From assembly GCA_947630485.1 (NCBI GenBank), contig CANRHU010000001.1, positions 62,001 to 126,000 of the forward strand: a stretch of DNA of 64,000 nt, given 5' to 3'. The notes under the pieces are model-generated. The model was given only the letters and a program-made list of their open reading frames with translations, ran no database searches and was not told the DNA's origin. Source of the stretch: an uncultured Lachnospiraceae bacterium. GTDB lineage: Bacteria; Bacillota; Clostridia; Lachnospirales; Lachnospiraceae. This document shows positions 15,402-24,836 of this stretch, in pieces (position 1 is the first letter of the stretch; every line of letters begins with the position of its first letter). A program made the translations under genes and the position numbers.

Positions 15402-16082
15402 ATGAGAGAAAGACTTTGGGAACTGTTCGTGGATACGACCGGAGATCTGACGGTGGAAACGATCATCATTCGGATGGCTGTGGCGTCGCTGATTGCCGGA
15501 TTCATTTACCTGTCATACTGGCTGTCCCATGTGGGAGGTATTTACAGTAAGAAATTCAATGTGACGCTGTTGACGCTGACCCTCATCACTACGACGGTGA
15601 TGATCGTTATCGGAAATAATCTGGCGCTGTCCCTGGGTATGGTCGGCGCGCTTTCCATTGTGCGATTCCGGACGGCGATCAAGGATTCCAGAGATACGAT
15701 TTACATATTCTGGGCGATCGTGGCCGGTATCTGCTGCGGTGCCGGAGATTACCGCGTGGCGGGTATCGGCAGCGTGTTTGTGTTTGCCGGACTTCTGGCG
15801 TTTGGACGGATCAAAAATGATAACCGGATACTGATGATCATCCGCACCTCCCGGGCGAATGAGGAGCGGGTGGAGGCGCTGCTTTTCCAGCGCTATGCCA
15901 GGAAGGCTGTGCTGCGGGTCAAGAATACTACGGAGACCAGCGCAGAGTTCATCTATGAGATCAGCCGGGCGGTGATGAACCGCGACCGGAAGAAGGATCA
16001 GAGCATCACGGACGCGGTATATGCGCTTGGGAATATCGAGTATTTCAATATCGTGATGCAGAATGACGATATCAGCAGCTGA
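15402..16082 (+). CDS. DUF4956 membrane protein
   Basis: 226 residues; AAGGAG at 15391-15396 selects the start. About four or five membrane helices (roughly 20-41, 53-71, 100-115, 118-136) with the family signature GALSIVRFRTAIKDSRDTI, followed by a ~90-residue soluble C-terminal domain. Function unknown. DUF4956 genes typically travel with VTC-domain and CotH genes, suggesting a shared membrane-associated phosphotransfer or polymer function. The next gene begins 28 bp later. Confidence 0.85.
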   Translation: MRERLWELFVDTTGDLTVETIIIRMAVASLIAGFIYLSYWLSHVGGIYSKKFNVTLLTLTLITTTVMIVIGNNLALSLGMVGALSIVRFRTAIKDSRDTIYIFWAIVAGICCGAGDYRVAGIGSVFVFAGLLAFGRIKNDNRILMIIRTSRANEERVEALLFQRYARKAVLRVKNTTETSAEFIYEISRAVMNRDRKKDQSITDAVYALGNIEYFNIVMQNDDISS

Positions 16083-16110
16083 CGTCGGGGAAACGGCAGG
16101 AGGCGGGCAA

Positions 16111-17592
16111 ATGAAATACAGATTTTTTGGGAGTATCGCAGCCCTGCTTGTGGTCGCTGCGACTTCGGCGGCAGTTTATATGGATACGGAAACGGATCCG
16201 GGGCGTTATCATCAGCATCTGGAGGAACCGGGCTATACGCCCTGCAGTGACCACGGAGAAAATGTTTTCTGTTCCCATCTGCCGTTGGTGCTTATTGACA
16301 CGGAGGGACAGGAAGTGCCGGGGGAACCAGGAACAGGAAAGCATGACAGATTTCATACTACGATATATACCACGGCGCCAGATGGTTCCGATTATATCAA
16401 TGTGAAGGTTTCTGTCATCGATAACGAGGAGGGCAATAACCATTTGACTGACGTTCCAGCCTTTGTGACAAACAGTCTTTTCCGCATCCGTGGCAATTCA
16501 TCCCGACGTTTTGAGAAGAAGCCATATCTTTTGAAATTCGTGAATGAAGAGGGGGAAGATAGAGATATTTCCGTGATGGGGATGGACGCTCACAACGAAT
16601 GGGCGCTGCATGGACCGTACATGGATAAATCGTTGGTACGAAATTATATGTGGTACAACATTTCCGGTGAGATTATGGATTATGCGCCTAATGTACGTTA
16701 CTGTGAGGTGTTCATAAATGGGGGATACCGTGGCTTGTATCTGATGGTAGAAACGATCACAGGGGGTCGTAATGCTCGGCTTAGCTTGGAGAAAAGTGAA
16801 AACGGGGCTGATCTGGGAGGATATTTACTGCGGATTGATCGGCCTACTGAGAAAGATCTGGAAACGCCGAGAGATGTCTATGTTCTAACAGAGCGACTCA
16901 TGATCGTAGGCGCAGATGTGGCTGTTCGTTATCCCGGAAAAAGGAATTTGACAACAGAAATGTCGAAACAGATTGAACTGGATTTTTCCGCTTTTGAGAA
17001 GGCACTTTATTCCTATGATCATGATACAGAGGAGTATGGTTACTGGAACTGGATTGATGTGGACAGTTTTGTGGACTACTATCTTCTGAACGAATTTACC
17101 TCTAATGTGGATGCCAATGCGGCTTCTACTTATATTTATAAATCTCCGGGAGAAAAATATAAAATGTGTGTCTGGGATTTCAATAATGCCTGCAATAATT
17201 ATAGAGATGATGATTGCGGTGCGGATGGCTTTCTTTTCCCAGAAACTGGATATTACATGATGCTGTTCCGGGATGAAGAATTCGTGGAGAGGGTGATTGA
17301 GCGGTATCGGCAGCTGAGAAAGTCTTTTTTCAGCGAGGAATATATGAGGCAGTATATTGAAGGAACAATAGAGTGGCTTGGTCCGGCCGCAGAGAGGAAT
17401 TTCCAGAGATGGAAGAACGCCTATGCAGAGGATATGCTGGTGCTGCGGCCAGAACGCAATCAATATAGCCTTGAGGAGGCAGAGACCTTTCTGGAAGACT
17501 GGCTTACAGCGCGTGGGGAATGGATGGATGGACATATCGAGGCGTTGCGCTTCTACGGACATCCGTCAAGAAATAAAAAATACAATCACTGA
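16111..17592 (+). CDS. CotH-family kinase-like protein, membrane anchored
   Basis: 493 residues; start chosen by AGGAGG at 16099-16104. An N-terminal hydrophobic segment (~6-23) acts as signal or anchor, so the enzyme domain is outside. CotH features: FRIRGNSSRR (124-133) with downstream KKPYLLKF, YRGLYLMVE, the helix DSFVDYYLLNEF and VWDFNNA (354-360). Bacillus CotH phosphorylates spore coat proteins; many relatives are not spore proteins. Because it sits with VTC and DUF4956 genes, a role in modifying a surface polymer or protein is likelier than a coat role. Its middle part looks more AT-rich than its neighbours. Confidence 0.85.
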   Translation: MKYRFFGSIAALLVVAATSAAVYMDTETDPGRYHQHLEEPGYTPCSDHGENVFCSHLPLVLIDTEGQEVPGEPGTGKHDRFHTTIYTTAPDGSDYINVKVSVIDNEEGNNHLTDVPAFVTNSLFRIRGNSSRRFEKKPYLLKFVNEEGEDRDISVMGMDAHNEWALHGPYMDKSLVRNYMWYNISGEIMDYAPNVRYCEVFINGGYRGLYLMVETITGGRNARLSLEKSENGADLGGYLLRIDRPTEKDLETPRDVYVLTERLMIVGADVAVRYPGKRNLTTEMSKQIELDFSAFEKALYSYDHDTEEYGYWNWIDVDSFVDYYLLNEFTSNVDANAASTYIYKSPGEKYKMCVWDFNNACNNYRDDDCGADGFLFPETGYYMMLFRDEEFVERVIERYRQLRKSFFSEEYMRQYIEGTIEWLGPAAERNFQRWKNAYAEDMLVLRPERNQYSLEEAETFLEDWLTARGEWMDGHIEALRFYGHPSRNKKYNH

Positions 17593-17618
17593 TCGCGCAT
17601 CGGAGGAACAGTTGGTGT

Positions 17619-19904
17619 ATGAAGAGATTTATTATTATCGCCTGTGCGGTGGTTCTGTTCGCATTTTCGTGGAATTTGTTGTATTACCGGATGGGAGTTT
17701 ATCTGGATCTGAGTCCGGATGCATCTGTCACGACGTTCATGAAGACGGATGAAACCACGATTTATATGGAAGAAGAAGGAACGTTTGTCCCTTTTGAGAT
17801 TCGCGGCGTGAATATGGGCGTGGGGATTCCCGGGAAATGGGCCACGGATTTCGCGATTAAGAAGGAGACTTATCTGCGCTGGTTTGCGCAGATTCAGAAA
17901 CTAGGAGCCAATACCATCCGCGTCTATACTATCCTGCACGATGATTTTTACAATGCATTTTACGAGTACAATTCCCAGAGGGAGCGGGAAGGGAAGGAAC
18001 CGCTGTATCTGCTTCACGGGGTTTGGGTGAACGATTATATCCTGTATTCCCACAGGGACGCGTTTGACGATGAGTTCCGGCAGACCTTTCTGGATGACTG
18101 CCGGACGCTGGTAGATGTGCTGCACGGGAAGAAAAGCCTCTCTTTGTCCTATGGTAACATCGGAAGCGGAAGCTATCGCAGGGACGTGTCGCGCTGGGTG
18201 ATCGGTTATATCTTAGGAGTCGAGTGGGAGGATTATACGGTAGTTTATACAGATCAGAACTGCGCGGAAAAGGCGGGTTATGCGGGAACCTATCTCTATA
18301 CTGCGCCGGAGGCTTCCCCTTTTGAGTCCATGCTGGCGGAGGTGGGCGATAAGATCATTGAGTATGAATCGGAGCGGTATAAACAGCAGCGGCTCATCGC
18401 CTTTGCAAACTGGCCGACGACGGATCCGTTTGTCTATCCGCTGGCTATCGTATCGGTAGGACTGAAAGAGGGAACCGTAGATGTCGAGCATATCCGGAAG
18501 ACGGAAAAGTTTCAGTCTGGGATGTTTGCCTCCTATCATGTCTATTCCTACTATCCGGATTATCTGGATCGAATGCAGGAATTTGTAAAATATCCGGATG
18601 AGGAGATCACAAAGCGTCTGGGAGAGATACGCCGTGCCAATATCGAATACAGGATATCGCTGCTGAAGGGGCCGAAAATCGAGGATTATCTGTCCCCCGA
18701 AAACTATGTGGATTCGTATGGGCGCCACAATACCTACCTGGCATATTTGAAAGCGTTGACCGCGTATCACACGATTCCTGTGGTCATCTCGGAATACGGA
18801 GTCACCACCGGCCGGGGCATGGCACAGATTGACCGCAACACGGGCCGCAATCAGGGACATATGAGCGAGCGGGAACAGGGGCAGGCGATCATCGACTGCT
18901 ATCAGGATATCATGGCGGCGGGCTGCGCGGGCAGCTGCGTATTCACCTGGCAGGACGAATGGTTCAAGCGCACCTGGAACACCATGCATGCGGTAGATCT
19001 GTCGAACACTGCCTACTGGAGCGATTATCAGACCAACGAACAGTTTTTCGGTCTGCTTGCTTTTGACCCCGGAAAGGAAAAAAGCGTCTGTTATGTGGAT
19101 GGGGATCTATCCGAATGGACGGAGGATGATCTGGTGAGTGAAAACGCCGGCATGGAGGTCAGCATGAAATACGACGAAAAGTTCCTGTATTTTCTGTTGT
19201 ATAAGGATGGCTTTGACGAGGGGGCGGAGACGCTTTATGTGCCGTTAGACATTACGCCCAAGACCGGGAGTACCTATTGCGAGGAATACGATGTCCCCTT
19301 TGAGCGGGCCTGTGATTTTCTGATGGTCATTGACGGGAGAGAAAACAGCCGGGTGTTGGTACAGGAACGTTATGAGGTCCTGCGTGCCATATACTGGCAT
19401 CAATACTACGTGCTTAATCCCTATTTCGAGGAAAACACACCGGAATCAGACAGCCCTGTTTTTGTCCCCATCAATATGGCGCTGAAGCTGGAAGGGCTCT
19501 TGCCGGAAAAAAACATGGATGTTCCGACAGGGGAGAGCTTTGAAACAGGAAAGCTGCGCTACGGAAATGCGAATCCGGAGGATCCTGCCTTCGACTCGCT
19601 GGCGGATTTTATATTTTCCGGAGATTATGTGGAGATTCGTATTCCCTGGGAGCTTCTGAATTTCTCCAATCCGTCCGATATGACGGTTCACGACGATTAT
19701 TATGAATGCTACGGCATAGAAGATATGCGGATCGATGAGCTTTATGCGGGAATCGGTTCCGCGGACGACGCAGGGCGGCGTATCCCCATGGGCGTTCTGC
19801 CGCTGAAGGCCTGGGGAAAGAAAGTGACTTATCATGAGAGACTGAAGCAGTCCTACTATATGCTGCAGGATTATTGGGCGTCGCTGGAGCAGGGGCATCA
19901 CTGA
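17619..19904 (+). CDS. Exported TIM-barrel glycoside hydrolase with CBM9-like domain
   Basis: 761 residues. N-terminal signal anchor (~3-21). Residues ~55-470 form a TIM-barrel like GH2/GH5-type enzymes: FEIRGVNMGVG at the start, GVEWED with candidate acid/base E202, and VISEYGVTTGRG with candidate nucleophile E392. From VDGDLSEW (493-500) a CBM9-like beta-sandwich follows (MKYDEKFLYFLLY). It probably trims or remodels an extracellular glycan, perhaps the product of the GT2 in this cluster. GGAGG at 17602 lies 12 bases before the start. Family-level assignment is by resemblance only. Confidence 0.7.
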   Translation: MKRFIIIACAVVLFAFSWNLLYYRMGVYLDLSPDASVTTFMKTDETTIYMEEEGTFVPFEIRGVNMGVGIPGKWATDFAIKKETYLRWFAQIQKLGANTIRVYTILHDDFYNAFYEYNSQREREGKEPLYLLHGVWVNDYILYSHRDAFDDEFRQTFLDDCRTLVDVLHGKKSLSLSYGNIGSGSYRRDVSRWVIGYILGVEWEDYTVVYTDQNCAEKAGYAGTYLYTAPEASPFESMLAEVGDKIIEYESERYKQQRLIAFANWPTTDPFVYPLAIVSVGLKEGTVDVEHIRKTEKFQSGMFASYHVYSYYPDYLDRMQEFVKYPDEEITKRLGEIRRANIEYRISLLKGPKIEDYLSPENYVDSYGRHNTYLAYLKALTAYHTIPVVISEYGVTTGRGMAQIDRNTGRNQGHMSEREQGQAIIDCYQDIMAAGCAGSCVFTWQDEWFKRTWNTMHAVDLSNTAYWSDYQTNEQFFGLLAFDPGKEKSVCYVDGDLSEWTEDDLVSENAGMEVSMKYDEKFLYFLLYKDGFDEGAETLYVPLDITPKTGSTYCEEYDVPFERACDFLMVIDGRENSRVLVQERYEVLRAIYWHQYYVLNPYFEENTPESDSPVFVPINMALKLEGLLPEKNMDVPTGESFETGKLRYGNANPEDPAFDSLADFIFSGDYVEIRIPWELLNFSNPSDMTVHDDYYECYGIEDMRIDELYAGIGSADDAGRRIPMGVLPLKAWGKKVTYHERLKQSYYMLQDYWASLEQGHH

Positions 19905-19920
19905 AGGGGAGGGAATAGCA

Positions 19921-21048
19921 ATGGGAAGCGAAGTACTGCTCTATCTGTACGGCGCTGTAAGTCTGAGCATGATCGTTTTCAATATCGTTTATAACCTGAT
20001 CCTGAATGAAAGGGACCGGTGGCTGATCCGCGCGGAAAATCGGTTCGCAAAAAAGATGGAGGAACAGCTGGAACGTATCGGCCGCGGGGAGATGCCCGAA
20101 GAAAAATATTTCAGAAGATTGGTCAGAAAGCTTTCCCGCGTGGGGAATCTTAACGCGTTTGACAGGATGCTGAGCGACCATCTGGAACCCCGGTCGTCAG
20201 AGCCTGCGGCGCAGAAATATGTGCATGAACTTCAGAATGTTTTTTTGCAGCTGGCGCTGTTATACCGAAACCGGGAAAACCTGCAGGCGGCGTATTTTGC
20301 CTATTTTCTTGCTGGGCACAGGCAGAAGAACCATATGGCGGTAGACGAGATCCAGAATATTATGGTGGATTACATGAAAAAAGACAGTCTCTACTGCAGA
20401 ACTAACGCGCTGCAGGCGTTGTATGAGTTCGGATCTCCGGAAAGTGTGGCAGAGGCTGTAACGCTGCAGGATCGTACAGGATATTTTTTCCATGAGAAGA
20501 TACTGACGGATGGTCTTCTGTCGTTTAAGGGGGATCACAGGCGGCTGACCCGGCTTTTGTGGGATCGTCTGGATCGTTTTTCCGATCGGACGAAACTGTC
20601 CGTTCTCAATTATATCCGTTTTCGGTCCGGGGAATATCAGAAAGAAATGTGTGCGTTCATGATGGATGAAGAGGCGGATAAGGAGCTGCGGCTGTCGGCG
20701 ATCCGTTACGTGGGCAGGTACCCGTATCCGCCCGCGAAGCCGGCACTTCTCGCCTTTGCCGCTGACCGGGATCCGAATCGGTGGGAATATATGGCGGTCA
20801 GTGTTTCATCCCTGGCAGGATATCCGGGGGGAGAGGTGATTCATGCGCTGATGAACGCGATCCACAGTTCCAACTGGTATGTGCGATCCAATGCGGCGGA
20901 AAGCTTGCAGGCCCATGGCCTGGGGTATGAAGAGCTTTTGGAGGTCGTCGGAGGGCAGGACCGTTATGCGAGGGAAATGATGATGTACCGGCTGGACAGA
21001 CAGCATCTGGAGGAAGAAGATACGATGGAAAAGGCGGTGTTGGGATGA
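19921..21048 (+). CDS. Membrane-anchored HEAT-repeat-like protein
   Basis: 375 residues: one N-terminal membrane helix (~5-26), a cytoplasmic charged linker, then an alpha-solenoid with HEAT-like units (for example KELRLSAIRYVGRYPYPPAK and SSNWYVRSNAAESLQAHG). Likely a scaffold at the membrane. It ends with a 4-bp ATGA overlap with the GT2 gene, so the two are translationally coupled and their products probably interact. No catalytic motif is visible. Confidence 0.75.
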   Translation: MGSEVLLYLYGAVSLSMIVFNIVYNLILNERDRWLIRAENRFAKKMEEQLERIGRGEMPEEKYFRRLVRKLSRVGNLNAFDRMLSDHLEPRSSEPAAQKYVHELQNVFLQLALLYRNRENLQAAYFAYFLAGHRQKNHMAVDEIQNIMVDYMKKDSLYCRTNALQALYEFGSPESVAEAVTLQDRTGYFFHEKILTDGLLSFKGDHRRLTRLLWDRLDRFSDRTKLSVLNYIRFRSGEYQKEMCAFMMDEEADKELRLSAIRYVGRYPYPPAKPALLAFAADRDPNRWEYMAVSVSSLAGYPGGEVIHALMNAIHSSNWYVRSNAAESLQAHGLGYEELLEVVGGQDRYAREMMMYRLDRQHLEEEDTMEKAVLG

Positions 21049-22448
21049 AGGATGTATTTCAGTTTTTCTTTAACTGCGTGGGCTTTTTTTTCGTACTGTA
21101 TATGATCGGATACTCCAGTTTTCAGTTCCTGTCCCTTATGGTTGGTTCTTCTGCCCTTTACGGGGCAAAACGGAGAAACGCGCTCAAAAACGAGCTGCTG
21201 AACGAATACTATCTCCCGGTGTCCATCGTTGTGCCGGCGTATAACGAAGAGGTAACGATCGAGGCGACGATCCGCTCCCTGCTTGCGTTGAACTATAAGC
21301 TTTATGAAATCATTGTGGTGGACGACGGCTCCTCGGACGACACGTCCCGCGTCGTGCGGGAGACGTTTCATTTAAAGCAGGTAAACCGGCCGATTCAGAG
21401 AAGGGTGCAGTGTCAGCCGGCAGAGGCTATTTTTGAATCACGGGCTTACAAGGTGCCTATTACGCTGATCCGGAAAAAGAACGGCGGAAAGGCGGACGCG
21501 CTGAATATGGGTGTCAACGCTTCGCAGTATCCTTATTTTCTGTGTATGGACGCGGATTCCGTGCTCCAGAAGGATTCTTTGGAGAAAATCGTCAGACCTG
21601 TCCTGGAGGACGACAAGGTGATCGCTGTGGGAGGCTCGGTGCGGCCCTGCAACGGTGCGGAGATCCGGGATGGCGAGGTGATCAGATACCATATGCCCAA
21701 TCATATTCTGGCATGTATGCAGGTGCTGGAATACGACCGGTCTTTTCTGGCGGCCCGTATTCTGTTTGACAAATTTAACGGCACAATTATCATATCCGGC
21801 GCATTTGGGTTGTTCAAAAAAAGCGTGGTGATCGCGGCGGGAGGCTATAACGCCGCGACGGTCGGTGAAGATATGGAGCTGGTGGTGAAGCTGCATGTTT
21901 TCTGCCGGGAGAACCAGATCCCCTATCGGATCCGTTATGCTACGGACGCGATTTGCTGGACCCAGGCGCCGGAAAGGCTGAGGGACCTCTGCAAACAGAG
22001 AAAGCGCTGGCATATCGGCTTGTATCAGTGCATGACGGAGCACAGGCGCATTCTCATGAATCCCAAATACGGATTGGTGAGTTTTGTGTCTTATCTCTAT
22101 TTCCTGATCTATGAGCTGTTTTCCCCGTACATTGAGGTGTTTGGTGTGATCACGGTCATCATGGCGATGTTCTTGGAATTTTTGAACTGGCCCTTTGGAG
22201 TTATGTACACCTGCATTTATATTGTGTTCTCTGCAATATTGTCTCTGACTGCTTTCTTTGCCAGAATACATACGATCGATCTGAAGCTGCTGTGGATGGA
22301 CGTGATCAAGGCGATCGGGCTGTGTGTGCTGGAGGTTTCCTGCCTGCGTTTTCTGCTGGCCTGGGTGAGAATGTCTTCCCTGATCGGATACCGCAGGAAA
22401 AAGGTCAGCTGGGGCAAGATCGAGCGGAAGAAGATCAATTATACATAG
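21045..22448 (+). CDS. Processive family 2 glycosyltransferase (polysaccharide synthase)
   Basis: 467 residues with membrane helices near the N terminus (~9-35) and three or four near the C terminus (~350-435), the layout of PgaC/hyaluronan/cellulose-type synthases. Motifs: VVPAYNEE (62-69), VVDDGSS (91-97), MDADS (168-172), GED (274-276) and QRKRW (318-322), i.e. the D, DxD, D, QxxRW set of processive GT2 enzymes. It should polymerise a sugar nucleotide and extrude the chain. Sugar identity is unknown. Coupled to the HEAT protein by a 4-bp overlap. Confidence 0.88.
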   Translation: MKDVFQFFFNCVGFFFVLYMIGYSSFQFLSLMVGSSALYGAKRRNALKNELLNEYYLPVSIVVPAYNEEVTIEATIRSLLALNYKLYEIIVVDDGSSDDTSRVVRETFHLKQVNRPIQRRVQCQPAEAIFESRAYKVPITLIRKKNGGKADALNMGVNASQYPYFLCMDADSVLQKDSLEKIVRPVLEDDKVIAVGGSVRPCNGAEIRDGEVIRYHMPNHILACMQVLEYDRSFLAARILFDKFNGTIIISGAFGLFKKSVVIAAGGYNAATVGEDMELVVKLHVFCRENQIPYRIRYATDAICWTQAPERLRDLCKQRKRWHIGLYQCMTEHRRILMNPKYGLVSFVSYLYFLIYELFSPYIEVFGVITVIMAMFLEFLNWPFGVMYTCIYIVFSAILSLTAFFARIHTIDLKLLWMDVIKAIGLCVLEVSCLRFLLAWVRMSSLIGYRRKKVSWGKIERKKINYT

Positions 22449-22484
22449 CGGCCTGAAAATGACGGAAAGGGGAAGAAGAAAGAG

Positions 22485-22997
22485 ATGGAGCTGAGCGAAC
22501 TGAAAAAAAGCGTTTGGGGATACAATAAGGACAGCGTCTGCCGTTATCTTGTATCTCTGGAGGAAGAGATGTCGGCAAAACTGGAGGAAAAGGACAGGGA
22601 GGCAGCCCGGACGGAGGAGCGGCTCCGCGCGAGAATCGCGGAGCTGGAAAAAAGCCTGGAAGAATCTCGGAAAGAACTGCTTCAAATGACGGAGACCCCA
22701 AAGACCAGGGAAAAAGAAACGGATACGAAGGAAGAAGAGTTTGAAAAAATACTGGCGGAGAGAGAGCAGTACGCCATGCAGGAAATCCGCGCCTATGCGG
22801 ACGAGCAGACGAAAAAAGTTGAGAATTACGCGGCGAATGTTGGGAGACTGCGGCGGTACTGTCAGCAGATGCTGGAGAATCTGGACAGAGAGGCGGCCGG
22901 TCTGGAGACAGATATAGAGCGGCTGGAAAAGGATAAGCCGGTATTTGAACCAAAGCTTTTTCGGCGGAAACCGGAAAAGACGGAAATGGGAGAATAA
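22485..22997 (+). CDS. Coiled-coil protein, DivIVA-like N terminus
   Basis: 170 residues, soluble, very rich in Glu/Lys/Arg. Residues ~1-25 (KKSVWGYNKDSVCRYL) resemble the membrane-binding/N-terminal module of DivIVA-like proteins; most of 20-150 is predicted coiled coil. It could help locate the synthase complex at a cell site. Homology is too weak for a name. It starts 37 bp after the GT2 gene and ends 4 bp before the GGDEF/EAL gene. Confidence 0.65.
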   Translation: MELSELKKSVWGYNKDSVCRYLVSLEEEMSAKLEEKDREAARTEERLRARIAELEKSLEESRKELLQMTETPKTREKETDTKEEEFEKILAEREQYAMQEIRAYADEQTKKVENYAANVGRLRRYCQQMLENLDREAAGLETDIERLEKDKPVFEPKLFRRKPEKTEMGE

Positions 22998-23000
22998 GAA

Positions 23001-24833
23001 ATGGAGAAAACCATTATCTATATCGCGGGGAACCCTGATGCCTATCCTATGGAATACTATGACGTGGAAACGGAAAGTTTTCAGGGGGTGATCCCGGAAC
23101 TGATGCGCAGGTTTTCCGAACAGAGCGGTTATGATGTCCGGTATTACAGTCCGGAAAAGCAGGATCGGCGGGAACAGTTCGCCCAAAACCTTCAGGTGGA
23201 TTTGATTTCGGGCTGTCGAAACGGGGATGCTTTCAGACATGCGGAAAACGGAGAGATCGTGCTGCTGCACGCAGTCGAGGAGGGCGAGCCCGCCGTATAT
23301 CAGCTTCTGCTGACGGAAACGGCTCCCGGGACGCTCAAAACGGATCTGAAGAATTTTCTTACGGGAATCGACGGGGAAACAATGACAGGTCTGATGATTG
23401 GAACGGCGAGAAATAATCTTCCCATGGATCGAGGCCTGCTGCGCGTCTCCTTCGGCGGTCTGATTCTATTGATTCTGCTGCTTTGTCTGCTGCTGTGTCT
23501 GGTAATTCGGAAATACCGCAGACGTCTGCGCGCCATGACGGAGGATAAGGAGGCGGATGATCTTACAGGGATCGGGAACCGGGAGTATCTGGAGCGTTAT
23601 TACCACTCGTATCTTAATGACAAAAATAAAATCCTGTACAGCCTGTTTTATTTCTATGTGGATACGGATCAGATCGACCGGGTCTACGGACGGGAGAGGA
23701 CGAACGATTTTCTGCGGAACACAGCCATTGTTTTGCAGGATTATACATCCGACACGGATATTCTGGCCAGAATAGCAGATAACGGTTTTGTAATGCTGCG
23801 GCTTTCCGTGAGTCAGAAGGAGGAGCTGGAATGGTTCGAGCCGGCGCTGCGCAGGATCAGATCCTTCGCAATAGGCGGAATGCAGGACGACTCGCAGAAG
23901 GTTGCCGCGGGGATCTACCGGCTGAAACCGGATGATTATGATCTGGATGAAATGGTGTTTCAGACGGCTCAGGGAGCCCAGGCGGCATATCGGGACGGAA
24001 AGGATTTTCTGGTCTGTACCGACGATGTGCTCATACGTCTGGCAGAGGATCGCAGGCTGCAGGCGGAAGTGAAACGGGGACTGGAGAATCAGGAATTCAA
24101 GCTTTATATTCAGTATTATGTTGATCTGAAAAGCAACAGGATCGTGGGAGGAGAAAGCTTTTCAAGGTGGGAGCACCCGGAAAAGGGTCTTCTGCTTCCC
24201 GGACGGTATGTGCCTCTGATGGAGAGGGAGCATCTGATCAGTCAGCTGGACTATTATGTGCTGGATAAGGTCTGTGCCTTCCTTCAGCAGCTCTGTCTGT
24301 CCGGAAAGGATGATTTTTTCGTATCCTGTAATTTTTCTACAGAGACCTTCGCGACGGAGGAATTTGTGTCAAAATGCAGCGGGATCCTGGAACGGTACGC
24401 ATTTCCCCGCGAGCTTCTGATCCTTGAGATATCCGGGACAGCGGCGGTTCATCATACCGAAATGCTGAAGGAAAATGTGGCGGCGTTAGAGCAGATGGGG
24501 GTCAGTATCGTTCTGGACGATCCGGGAGAGGGATTTCAGACTTTTCTTATCTTACAGGAGTATTCTTTGGACGGCTTAAAGCTTGACAAAGGAATGGTCG
24601 GATGCATCGGAACGGCTGCGGGTGACAGCAGTCTGCGCGCCATGATCCAGGTTTGCCACGAGATGGGCCTGACGGCGGTGGCGGAGGGAGCGGAGACGGA
24701 GGAGCAGATCCGTTTCCTGAAGGATAATGACTGCGATGCCGCGCAGGGCTTCGGATTATATCATCCGATGCCGGAATGGGAAGTGCGGCGGATGATCGGA
24801 AAGAGAAGCAATTCACAGGAGGTAGACAGCTGA
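23001..24833 (+). CDS. Membrane protein with degenerate GGDEF and EAL domains
   Basis: 610 residues. Residues 1-148 resemble a periplasmic-binding-type sensor but with no signal peptide; one TM at ~150-170 followed by basic KYRRRLR; GGDEF-like domain (~185-335) whose active site reads ADNGF (259-263), so it cannot be a normal cyclase; EAL domain (~350-605). In EAL, ESFSRW (385-390) keeps the Glu and Arg, and N444, E476, D506/D507, the Lys of LKLDK and the Glu of AEGAE are kept, but loop 6 is DDPGEG instead of DDFGTG. It may be a c-di-GMP phosphodiesterase or receptor controlling the neighbouring synthase. Confidence 0.82.
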   Translation: MEKTIIYIAGNPDAYPMEYYDVETESFQGVIPELMRRFSEQSGYDVRYYSPEKQDRREQFAQNLQVDLISGCRNGDAFRHAENGEIVLLHAVEEGEPAVYQLLLTETAPGTLKTDLKNFLTGIDGETMTGLMIGTARNNLPMDRGLLRVSFGGLILLILLLCLLLCLVIRKYRRRLRAMTEDKEADDLTGIGNREYLERYYHSYLNDKNKILYSLFYFYVDTDQIDRVYGRERTNDFLRNTAIVLQDYTSDTDILARIADNGFVMLRLSVSQKEELEWFEPALRRIRSFAIGGMQDDSQKVAAGIYRLKPDDYDLDEMVFQTAQGAQAAYRDGKDFLVCTDDVLIRLAEDRRLQAEVKRGLENQEFKLYIQYYVDLKSNRIVGGESFSRWEHPEKGLLLPGRYVPLMEREHLISQLDYYVLDKVCAFLQQLCLSGKDDFFVSCNFSTETFATEEFVSKCSGILERYAFPRELLILEISGTAAVHHTEMLKENVAALEQMGVSIVLDDPGEGFQTFLILQEYSLDGLKLDKGMVGCIGTAAGDSSLRAMIQVCHEMGLTAVAEGAETEEQIRFLKDNDCDAAQGFGLYHPMPEWEVRRMIGKRSNSQEVDS

Positions 24834-24836
24834 TTT

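Noticed and set aside
16111..17592. Calling the CotH-like protein a spore coat protein
   Set aside because: It has a membrane anchor and sits in a surface-polymer cluster with VTC and DUF4956 genes, with no sporulation promoter evident.
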